Part shown: positions 49,676 to 60,100 of the stretch, piece after piece
Layout: each line of letters begins with the position of its first letter
Position numbering within the stretch: position 1 is the first letter of the stretch
Source of the DNA: Nymphaea colorata
Taxonomy: Eukaryota > Streptophyta > Magnoliopsida > Nymphaeales > Nymphaeaceae
DNA: 64,000 bases
Reading direction: 5' to 3'
NCBI RefSeq assembly: GCF_008831285.2
Contig: NC_045141.1
Span: 17,966,106-18,030,105, forward strand
Notes under the pieces: model-generated
Databases searched by the model: none
The model's input: the letters and a program-made list of their open reading frames with translations, nothing else
What the model was told of the DNA's origin: nothing
Made by a program: the position numbers and the translations under genes

Positions 49676-51787
49676 TTGTGCCACTTGATGGCACCGGTAG
49701 AAAATCTTGGCACATTGCTAAGGGTTTTTGAGATATTAAAATATGAAATATTAAAGTGTTTAAATATGAATGAAGATCGAACTGGGTACCCAACAGACAT
49801 AAGGTTGACAGTTCAGCCCAATAACAAAGCAGGCCAGGCTTGAGCTGTCAGGCAAGTGCTTCAGGCGGCATGAGCCTAACTTTGTCGAGCTTTGGGCCGG
49901 CCGACCTTAACATTGACCGGAGGCCTGATGTGCGCATCAAGCGAGCTGGACCAACCCGGACTTGACTCGATAAACGAAAACGGCCAAGATCGCAGGATCA
50001 TATCGAACCCACTAGACAACCTACTCGTGCCAACTCAATTATTGTGGTCAAGCCAGCTGTCTTGAATACATGTACATAAGATGAAACCTACAACTTGAGT
50101 TTATATATGTATGAGAGGAGTACGTTTCACCTACTTGCAGATGAATGGAAGAAAATAAATTGGTTCTCTTGGGCCCATGCATCTAATGCAATTTCATGTG
50201 CATGAACTGTGACTCTTTAGGGGCGGACATGTGAAAGTTGGTAATTAAAGATGAAGGCCAATGGAGTTGGCACATGGGGAGATTGATATGGCAACCAACG
50301 CTGCCTTAGTAATTGTCACGCATTGAAGAAGAAAGTTGGTCGTTTGATTACTCGGAATTTGAAATCGTGGATTCGACTTGTCATGCTTTGGTGATCCTAA
50401 GTCAGACATAGGCAACACACTTTATTTTACTTTTCTGCATTGAAAAAAATGTTGGATCTAAACTTGAAAGGAAACAAATCCACGGTTCTTCAATTTTTAA
50501 GATCTTAAATTAACACACTTATGGTGATTGCCTGATCCGGGTCCAGTTTCCGAGGGTTGTCTTCTTGCCAGTGTTCATTGCTCCACCAGTTCCCATAAGT
50601 GGGTTCTGCTCTCGTTGGATCGAGCTGGGTCACCAAATCCCTCACCCGGATCCAAATCATTGCTGGTGCACGCGCATCCATAATGTCTCTGATTGCGAAC
50701 TAACTTAGGTCAACCGTTCTGTCGCTTTTTAACGATATATAAATATAGAATAATACGTAAAGGTGGCGTAATTTGGCATAATTTGAATAAGACGATAGTT
50801 TGAGCAGTTTGCTTTCAAACAACGTCCCCCGCTTGTGGACGATATTGCGGCACAGTCCCTTCCGTAGCTAATTTTGTGAAGCACAAAAAATATTAGAAAC
50901 TTCTCTTAGAATGGTTAAACTTAACTAAGCGAAGCAACGGTTGGCTGCGTCGCTAAAATCAAACCCTAACCGCCTGAGTCCCTGACTTCACCTAATTCCG
51001 ACAAGAAATAAAAAAGATCCAGCTTGTTTCTTTGAGAATGAATTCATTAAAATGGGTCCCTTTGCTTCTCCCCTTAACAGAAGAGCAGAACTGTCATTTT
51101 GTTCCTGTCATGATAGATTGGCCGCCTTTTCTCTCTTTTTCCAGAATACCATTTTTCAGAGAGAATATTTAAAAAAGTAAGCATAAGACAGTCAAAGTTT
51201 TCGAATCCAGACACATTAAAACTGTAACTAAAATTGTTTAATTACCATTCAGTACCCGTGCAATCTTAAATTTTTCAGATAGCAGTCTTGCCTTTCTATG
51301 GACTGTTTAGTTAGAAATCCTGCTTTGTTTCAAGCGCAGGGCAAACAGCATGTCTAGATTCAAAGAAGATTGCCACTCAAATCTTTTTTTATGAAGTTCA
51401 TCTATTTTTTTAAAGGTTCGTCTTCGTTGTCTTTGTTACTTTTCACATAATGCCCGCTTCATCAGGCCACAACAGCTGTTCCAACTTACGGAAAAGACAT
51501 ACAAAAGTACAGATAATAAGATACAATTAGTGACGAATAAGTTCTCTAAGTTCATTCATGCGATCTCAAACCAATGAAGCAGAATATCGCACAAGCACCC
51601 TTTTCTTTAGGATTCTTCATTCTTTTCCGTTTTTGTAAAACTTAAAGAGTTTGCGGCGCTTCTGAAACTTTTTTGAAAATATCAGCTTCTAATGCGAAGA
51701 TTTGCCACAGCAAGGAGAGGCATGGAAGGAAGGGATGGAGCCACATACGTTTCGTTGCTAGCGGGTGGGAGGGAGAGAGCTTAGGGG

Positions 51788-51795
51788 TATAAAAG
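51788..51795 (+). promoter_or_regulatory. Probable TATA box of the AAA-ATPase gene
   Basis: TATAAAAG sits in a GC-rich setting, followed about 30 bases later by a CT-rich stretch of the kind that often holds plant transcription starts. This would give a leader of about 720 bases. Confidence 0.6.
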
Positions 51796-51822
51796 CCGAT
51801 CCGCTCTCTCATCTTTCTCAGT

Positions 51823-51906
51823 ATGGTTTCTCCCTTCCTCTCGCTCTCTGCTCTCGATTCTGTTTGCTTTCTTCTTCGTTCGATTGAATACCATCGAATA
51901 CACTAG
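51823..51906 (+). other. Possible upstream ORF in the AAA-ATPase leader
   Basis: The first ATG after the TATA box, in weak context (AGTATGG), opens a frame of 27 codons that ends at TAG. Whether it is transcribed depends on the exact start site and on any leader intron. A CAG-rich run (about 52179-52205) and a CT run (52369) lie further down the leader. Confidence 0.35.
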
Positions 51907-52368
51907 ATTTCAGTTTTTCCCCCCATTTCTGATTAGTCCTGCTTCTATCTTGCTGCTGGTTTTTCTTTTCAACTGGCTTGACGAAGAAACGGGCCTTTGG
52001 ACGAAGTCTTCGAAGCGCGTTCAGCCCGTTTGGAACACCACCACCACCGCCGTCGTCATCGTCAATAAAGCGAATCTTATTCCGCAGCCGCCCAAAAGGG
52101 AAATCGAGAAGCTTGACGTTTCTCGTCACCGGTTTCACACCCATCAGCAACCTGCCCTTCTCTTCGTCATTCACTGAGCAGCAGCAGCAGCGGCAGCAGC
52201 AGCGCAACGTTGAAGCAGAAGAAGGCTTTGTTGTATTTCTTAAAGGGACAAAAGGAAATCGATGGGTGTGTTTCGGGTATAGGCATCGAAATCTGGTTTC
52301 TTTGCGAGGCGACGAGGAAGGGAGAGGGATGGAACAGTCGGAACCCGATCATTAGGGTCCACGGCGTG

Positions 52369-52391
52369 CTCTCTCTCTCTCTCTCTCTCTC
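52369..52391. repeat. (CT)n microsatellite in the AAA-ATPase leader
   Basis: About 11 CT units, 150 bases before the start codon. Confidence 0.9.
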
Positions 52392-52541
52392 CCCCTTGGG
52401 CGTCATCGTCGATTCCTCCGCGGGTTCTCCAAGGCTTTGGCCGTGGTGTCATCCATCGATTCATCGTCATCGCCGTCGTCGTGTTTCCCGTGAGAAATAC
52501 TGGCGGGGTTTCTGCGTTTTCCAGGCGGGTTGGAAGGAAAC

Positions 52542-53939
52542 ATGGCATCTGGGGACGTCTTCCTCTTCCTTTTCTGCTGCTTGCAGACACTCATCATCTC
52601 TGTCCTCCTCTTCTTCCTCATCCGGCGGAGACGTGGCGAGGATGAGCGGAGCCGATTCTACCAGTGTTACCGAATACCCGAATTCGACGGCGACGGGCTT
52701 CGCGAGAACGGACTCTACCGCCGGGTTTCCGTGTACATCAACTCGCTCCCGGCGGCCGAGGACTCCGAGCTCGCGAACCTCTATACCCCACGGAACTCGA
52801 CCGAGATGACTCTCCGCCTCGAAGCCAACCGCTCTGTGGAGGATTCGTTCCTGGGGGCCAAGATGTGGTGGAAAAACGAGGAGGACGGACAGGGGAATCG
52901 GTCCTTCGTGCTCAGCGTTCGTCGGAAGGACAAGTCGGGGCTGCTCCGGCCGTACCTCCAGCACGTCCAGGCCGTTGCCGACGAGATCACAAGCCAGAGG
53001 AAGGAGCTCCGCATCTTCAGTAACTCGGGCAAGCGGTGGCGGTCCGCTCCCTTCCGCCACCCGGCGACGTTCGAGACGGTGGCCATGGAACCCGAGGTGA
53101 AAAAGGGCCTCAAATCCGACCTAGAATCTTTCGCCAAAGGCCGCCAGTACTTCCACCGCGTTGGCCGCACATGGAAGCGCGGCTACCTCTTCTACGGCGT
53201 TTCGGGAACCGGCAAATCGACGACGATCGCGGCCATGGCAAATCTCCTCGGTTACGACCTCTACGTTATGGAACTGTCGCACATCGCAGACGATTCGGAG
53301 CTCAAGATCCTCCTCCAGCAGATCAGTGGACGCACTATTCTCGTTGTCGAGGACCTCGACGATTTCTTCCCCGGGATCGTGGGCGAGGACCCCGACGGGG
53401 GAAGGACGACCGGCGTGACGATCTCCGGCCTGCTGAATATGATGGACGGCATCTGGTCCTGTTGCGAGGAACAGAGGATCATGGTGTTGACGATGGGCAG
53501 CAAGGACGGGATCGATCCGACGGTGCTCCGTCCGGGCAGGCTCGACGTTCATATCCACTTTCCAGTCTGCACCTTTCCGGCTTTCAAAACCCTCGCCTCC
53601 AACTACCTCGGCGTGAAGGACCACAAGCTCTTCACCCACGTCGAGGAGCACCTCCAGACAGGGGCGTCCCTCACCCCGGCTGAGATCGGAGAGATCATGA
53701 TCGTCAACCGGAGCTCGCCCAGCCGAGCATTGAAGTCCGTCATCAACGCCCTGCAATCAAGTAGCCGACCGGCTAGAAAATCCGACAACGTCCACCCGAG
53801 TGAGAACTTCGCCGTATTGCCAGATTCCAGCCATAGTTTCAATTCGCTCTCGGAGTTCAGAAAGTTGTACAAGTTCCTCAGGACGAAGAGCCAAAGGAAA
53901 CCACCACAATTGTCATTCGACCATTCTAAAGAATCCTGA
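52542..53939 (+). CDS. BCS1/OM66-type AAA-ATPase, membrane-anchored
   Basis: A single exon encodes 465 residues. The start is the ATG at 52542 in strong context (AAACATGG); the frame is open a little further up but without an ATG. Residues 5-27 form one membrane span, followed by an Arg-rich stop-transfer stretch. The plant AAA-associated N-terminal domain covers about 38-150, with YxxIPEF and LYxxVSVYINSLP blocks. The AAA domain covers about 205-345, with Walker A GVSGTGKST (219-227), Walker B TILVVEDLDD (265-274), and the arginine-finger region LRPGRLD (329-335). The sensor-1 region reads TMGS rather than the usual TTNH. The C-terminal part has the TLASNYLGVKDHKLF block typical of this plant family. 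The layout is closest to the Arabidopsis At2g46620 type. Its substrate and membrane are not known from the sequence; relatives act in mitochondria or at the ER. Confidence 0.92.
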   Translation: MASGDVFLFLFCCLQTLIISVLLFFLIRRRRGEDERSRFYQCYRIPEFDGDGLRENGLYRRVSVYINSLPAAEDSELANLYTPRNSTEMTLRLEANRSVEDSFLGAKMWWKNEEDGQGNRSFVLSVRRKDKSGLLRPYLQHVQAVADEITSQRKELRIFSNSGKRWRSAPFRHPATFETVAMEPEVKKGLKSDLESFAKGRQYFHRVGRTWKRGYLFYGVSGTGKSTTIAAMANLLGYDLYVMELSHIADDSELKILLQQISGRTILVVEDLDDFFPGIVGEDPDGGRTTGVTISGLLNMMDGIWSCCEEQRIMVLTMGSKDGIDPTVLRPGRLDVHIHFPVCTFPAFKTLASNYLGVKDHKLFTHVEEHLQTGASLTPAEIGEIMIVNRSSPSRALKSVINALQSSSRPARKSDNVHPSENFAVLPDSSHSFNSLSEFRKLYKFLRTKSQRKPPQLSFDHSKES

Positions 53940-56867
53940 ATCAGGCAAACCGAAGAAGAGTCGTCGGCTCCTGTCGCCGGAAACTGGCGACACGCTTCGT
54001 TTTTCGACCTTTCCACTTCATCAGATTTGTTGGACGAAAGTTAAAAACAGTCCCAACTATATTTTGTTCGTTTCATTTTCCGTCTATTGATATCATCATC
54101 CTTGCTTGTAGAAATGAAAACAGAATGGTTCCTGTAGAATTAAAAGATTTTTTTTTCCAGTTCTAGAACTGATGATTGCTGCAGTGGATTCATCCAGAAC
54201 ATCCAAAAGATTTCTCGAAACCGGAAAATGGCATTTGAAGAATAGAGAAATGTTTAGTTTGGCAGTTCAAGGACGGTCGATGATTGGCGTTGGGATATTC
54301 GTTGGGAACATAGAAACGATTCTTCATTTCGTCCCGTGTGGGCTATGTGGAAACTCTATGCAGTATGGGACACTCTTTCGTGAACGAGGGGTTTGGGTCG
54401 AGAACTGTTCTTGCCCTCTGCTTTTCCGCAACTTTTTTTTCCTCTGTAACAAATGTTCTTGCTTCTTTTTCGCTGAGCGGATTCCTTCCAGCCGGAATAT
54501 TCTCATCTCTTATTTTTCTCCTCATTTGTTGCAGATTTGGGTAGACTTTTGTCTCCATCAAAAAAGAAAAGAAACTCAGAAAAATTGTGTGAAGTCTCCA
54601 ACGTGATGAGAGGGAGCGGGGTCCCATTAAAATAAAAATCTTCTGTTCGTCTTCTCCTACCATTCAATGGCCAGTTATCGATCTTCAGCTACCCAAAGAA
54701 GAATCCCACTCAAGTTAGTGGCCGATGTTTCTACCTAACGAAGATGGTTTAAGTTCCCAAGTTTTTTCAGATAATAGACTTTTAGTTATTTACCTTTCGA
54801 AAGGTTTTACATTTTTTTATTTTCAAATAAAGTTACTTGTAAACATAAGGTCTCAGTTGGTAACATAATATTATAAAGTAAGGGGCAAACTACTCTGTTC
54901 TGTCTGTGAAAAGCTGTTGATTCTATACCGTTAAAGGAGCCCTTGTTTTTAAAGGCAGCACTGTTGTAGAAGAATCTCCAATCATCATTTCCCTGTTTCC
55001 TTTTGCTCGTGTTTCCGTAAAAATAAGAAGAGAACCCATACTTTTTTTCCAACCCCTTGCTCTCTAGGCGCAAAAGAGCATGAATATAAAACTGTATTTG
55101 AAAAATATACCAAAAAAAAATTGTGAGCTGGAACAAAGTAATTGATCATTGTCTTCTCCAAATCTATCAGCCAAAAAAAAAAAAAAATTGAAAGTGGGAA
55201 GTTCAGGCCAAAGGGTGAAAGCTGATTTTTAAATCAAATTGGACCCAACAATCTAAAGACCCCAGTTCTCTACCCTTGCACTTTCTTGCTTCTTAGATCG
55301 GAGAATAATGGCGCACACGTGGACCGGGGTGCCGAGCACATGGCCTTACCAAACATGTATTTTTATACCCGTGATTTTTGGGTCCTTAGATTTGCTACAG
55401 TCGTGTGACATGAGCCGAACATATGTTATGAATTAATCACACTTACCATCGATTTGTTTTTCAAGAAAATTATCCCTTTTTATCTTTTTCTTGGTTACTC
55501 ATAGGTAAGTACACTCCTTCATTTACCCTCAGGGCTCTTTCAAAACTTAGGTGGTTTACGATACACCATTCAACTCTAATATTATGTAACCACTGTTTCT
55601 GTTTCGAGTCCAAATAAGTAGCACCTTTGAGAATCAAAATAATGAGGGTTCATAGTCACTACCACTCTAACCCCATCAGTTGTGCTATGCCCTTCGAAGA
55701 TAACTTTATTGTTGGCCAATGTGAGCTGAATGGTAAAAAAAAATAGTGTTCGGGTGAAGAGTTCACAATCCTACCACGTAAGTCCCCTTATACCTCAAGA
55801 GAGAGAGAGAAAGAAGCTGATTGAGTGATGTCCAGATGTTCTCTTTCTACATTCAATATCCAGCAAGACTGTTTATTCTAGTTGAGATCTGCCTAACTCC
55901 ATCTCCATCACAGAGAAAACAGGACAAAAGTTTGTGGTTCAGTCTTCGAAAACTGGACATCATTGAGGAAGACAAGTTCTTGGTAGGTGAGCAAAACATA
56001 CAAACGTCTAAAGAACTGCTTTATTTAACAATGTTCATGTCAATCTTTGACATTGGGAAAATCAAGAGACAGAAACAACTATTGAAAAAGATCTGCCAGC
56101 CTACCTTATTACATCATGCGGAGTGCTGCCCGTGCTCGTCTGCGTACATCCTTACTTCAGAAGCAAGCACTCTTTGGTCTTTCAGCAATTCGTGCGGCCA
56201 TCGCTGCTTTTCCATGGGCCGCCCCCACCCTTCTCTACCAATGAGAAACGATTGCATCTCAGTGGCACAAAATTTTGAGAGTCAGATTTTGAATTTTTTT
56301 TTTTCATAATTTTTTATGGAGTTTGTGTCTGATTTTTCTTTTTCTAATGGATACCAACAACAATTGTCGAAGTTGGTTTTCGAATTGCATTTGCTGTTTT
56401 TAATTCAAAGGATGTGATAAAGTTCATTTCTGTGAAGATCATTTTTGGATCCAGTTGAGTCTGTTAGAGTGGGTCGACTCAACCATAATTGCAATTCCTG
56501 TTGTTCTAAGTTGCTCAATCTGTCTCGAATTTGCCTGTGCAGGTAAGATCTTGCAGCCATTGAAAATTATAAAAGTTTGAGTGTTTGTATCAGACTTAAG
56601 ATGACAACAAATTTACATAAGCTACTTAAAGAACAAAACCATTTCCTGAAAAGCAAGGCGCTCTCATATTCCCTAGGATTCGACTCCTTCAGCTTCATGC
56701 AACTCCTCGTGAACTAAATTTGCATCGATAAGGGACGAACTTGAACATGGGCGTCGGTTTATTTACCAGCAGAAGCGTTCAGGAGCACGAGAGGTGGAGA
56801 GCTAGGCTGCAGAGGCCGAGGACCCCATGAACTCTTGTTCTCTTTTACTTGGCTCTCATTGGACCCA

Positions 56868-56884
56868 CGTGCAAAATTTGCACG
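56868..56884. promoter_or_regulatory. G-box within a palindrome
   Basis: CACGTG (56866-56871) overlaps a 17-base palindrome, CGTGCAAA-A-TTTGCACG. Tandem GAGC units follow directly. G-boxes bind bZIP and bHLH factors in plants. No gene could be assigned to it, so its function is open. Confidence 0.4.
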
Positions 56885-57124
56885 AATGAGCGAGCGAGCG
56901 AGCGTCTGGTTCATCCGTCCACCGGCTCCGGCACATAGCGCCATTAAAAATCGGAAGAAGAAAAAAAAGGACGAAGAAAAGAAAAGGACGTGTGCAGAGG
57001 GCGTGGGTCTCGAAAGGCAAAGATCCAGGTGGCCGCAGAAGCCACGCAACTCCCATCGATCTCGCAGGCCCACCGGCCCTGTCTGGTACGGCCTCGGCAC
57101 CTTCCTTCCTTCCTTACCACAGAA

Positions 57125-57145
57125 GGAGAGAGAGAGAGAGAGAGA
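57125..57145. repeat. (GA)n microsatellite
   Basis: About 10 GA units inside the GC-richer stretch at 57 kb. Confidence 0.9.
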
Positions 57146-60100
57146 TAGGGAGAATCTCCATAAAAGAGATGACAGCAAATCCCGAGGGAAAGAAAAGGGC
57201 TCCTTCTATGAAGTGACAGGACCACGTCGTCCCATCGATTGCAACCCCGCAGCCTCTTCGTCTCACTCCGTCTTTCCCTTCCTCTTTTTACTGCAACAGC
57301 AGGAGTGCAGTTTAAGGAAGGGATTTAGAGATCGTTAAAATGGGGTCTCAATCCAAGTAGTGAGGAAGCTGAGGAGTTCACAGATAACTTACGCGGAAAA
57401 CTCTGTGTTTTTCTAAAGTTTGTGAATGTGATCTACAATATTATTGTGTACGGTTTCGGTTTCGTTGTTGAGTTTGACATTCTTGCACACCGGCGGTGAA
57501 ACCCCGGCGGCGGTGGACGGTGGTGGAAGTTCCCAAGCGAGGAGAGTGAGAGAGAGGGATGAGGCAGCTGGCTATGGAAATTTTTTGGGAATTTGAATCA
57601 TGTGGGCAGGCTTCGTTTGGTTGTTTTCATTTCATGATGTGCTTTGTGGGACTGATTGTGATGAAAACGTTTTGTCTTTTTGAACCATCCCCTGGTTTTC
57701 TTCCTTGTTTTGATTTTATCTCGTTATTTTCTGACTGATGCTTGGCTTGGGAAACGGACGATGAAAAAGCTCTGGGGAGGAGTGAGACAGTGATAGTGAA
57801 ACGACAGTCCCCGTGTCTCCCCACCTCTTCTTTTCCTTTCAGTCTTTTCTTTTTCACTCTGAGAAATCAAGAGCTCGGGATGGCTGCTGCGACCGTCAAT
57901 AAAATCCTCGGAATTGATTACTCCGCGCCCCTCTCTCTGACGCTCTCCCGTTATTCACGGGCCCCCGATGACATTTCTGTCCAATCCTCTCGAGAGACAG
58001 CTGAGAAATCGCGAATCGAACCAGTTCTCTTCTGCAGAGACAGATTCCTCCGGCATATCCCATTACAGGCGATCTTTCCCTCGCAAATTCTAATCAAACG
58101 ACAGAATAGTTAAAACAGTATCAAGTGGCAATTCTAATATTAGTTCGTTTCTACAAAGAAGACATCACGCATTTCATAAGAAAGATTTTCGAGAACATCG
58201 AGCATTGTGCCTCATATTGTACCAAGATTTGGTGAACAAAAGAGCCATAACTCACCTTTTTTTCAGTAAAATTAGCTGAACGTCTCGAGCTTGTTGCCTT
58301 ATTCAAGAAGGTTCAAACTGTAAACAGGGGCACAAAAGCACATTAGTTCCAGTTCCTAATAATTAACCACCTGAGACCTTCAATTTTCTTTTTTATTTAC
58401 TATATCAACGGCATCTTGAAGTTCCATACACATGTACAGGGAGTTCGCGCTATGTTCAAACGTTCAATTTTTTATTTCTCTCTGCATAATCTGACGATGG
58501 TCCCCCTAGCTACGCCTAGATAGCCTATAGGAAATAAAGAAAGAGGTAGCTCCTACTCGTTGCCGTAAATTTAAAGCACCTAAACTTTTGAGTCATTAAG
58601 TTCCACTAAAATATAATCAGTTGGCTTCAAATTTCTTCAAAAAAAAAAAAGAAAAGAAATCCTAACTTAAAAATCTATGATCTAGGAGATGATTCAACTG
58701 AACCAATTAATAGGAAGGCTTGTGCAATAATAAAGGAAAGAGATAACCAAAAGAATTGTTTGGTTAATGTCTTGGAAGACGGGTTGTCAAGATTATCTGT
58801 ATTCAAGCACCAAGAAAGTAGAACACCAACAACCAGTGATCGTCTCACTCTTTTCCAACAATATAACATTTCATTTTCCATTATGCTTCTTTCGGTTAAG
58901 ATCCTGAGCAAATATTTTGCTTTATATCGAATTATTATTCCACAAGTCCAGTCAAGCTAAGATTGTGAACTGCACTTTTGGCATTTGACGACGTGATTAT
59001 GCTAATAACATTGACTGGATAACAATGACATGCTGCATGCAGGACCAAATCATTTGATGGTTCCCAAACTTCTGCAAACAAGTTTGGTCGAAGGAGAAGA
59101 ACAAAAGTGAAAAGGATGAGGAACTTCTTCTAAGTGTCTAATTGATGCCTGAAAGCCGGTGATCCAACTACGCCATGTTTGTGCAGACTTGAAAGACCTA
59201 AATCCAGCAAAACACGGCCTTAACTGTCACCATTTGGTGGCCTTATTGTATTGTCTACCATCTTTGCGCATCCGAGCGGCCAATTTTGGCCTTGAAGTCC
59301 CCAATTGAGATGTGAGAATCATGCATTTTGCAGGATTGGAGATGCTGGAGTGTGGAGCTTGATCCCAAATTAATAAGCATCTCTCAATTTAATATGGTTG
59401 CCCATGTATTCAAGAGGTTCTGCATCTCTTACATTAATTTGTCTTGTTCAAAGTGGCAGAGCTTAAATGAAACAATGGATGCATAAAGATTCTCTGTCCT
59501 TAAAAACCATGTAAATTCTTGTGCTCTTGTGTGTTTGCTTTGCCTTTTTTATGATCTTTAGAGTCTGAGAAGGTTCTGTCTTTGAAATGATAGCCATTAA
59601 GTGCCCTTCAGTTTTTTCTTTTTCCCTTTGAAGGTGGGTTTTTCTTGGTCTGGAAAAGGTCGAAAGAAGGAAAAAGAGAGAGAGTAGCTCGATTGCTAAA
59701 TGGTCCAAAAGATTGTGCTGTCAAGGCTCTGTGTCTTAGCCCATGATGTAAATGACTTATCACTTGTCACTGATGCCAGTCATCCACAGGACCACTCTGA
59801 CGATCCCTGAAAAAATCCAAAGTTTCCCTGCACTACCACAATCAATGAAGATCACTTTCTTTTTGACATAATAGTTTGCAGGTTATGATTTGCACACAGC
59901 GAACAATCCAATGGGAAATCCAACTACATCTACACTGGAGTAAGTTGCCGAGAGGGTTGGCCCAAAGGCTGGGGAGGGGCTGATGAGCAGTCAAGTTTAT
60001 GTACTGCAAACATGGGTCACCAACATACAACTTGAAGCTTTGGCTGGAGGGGTCAGGTGGCCTTACATTTAAGGGGCCGAAAGGTTCGGTAGAATGAAAT

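Larger units (their letters stand above)
45214..51780. other. Intergenic DNA, no recognised gene
   Basis: The left edge is the promoter side of the aldolase gene. The rest contains short unconvincing frames, two strong hairpins, a 15-base tandem repeat and a short AT run. A telo-box-like AAACCCTAA lies near 50963, some 800 bases before the TATA box of the AAA-ATPase gene. Confidence 0.5.

Noticed and set aside
52530..52541. Slightly earlier start for the AAA-ATPase
   Set aside because: The codon at 52530 is TTG, not ATG. The ATG at 52542 has a strong plant start context.
55821..56309. 162-codon plus-strand frame
   Set aside because: Composition is unremarkable, no motif or family seen, and the flanks lack promoter or splice features. 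Chance open frame is likelier.
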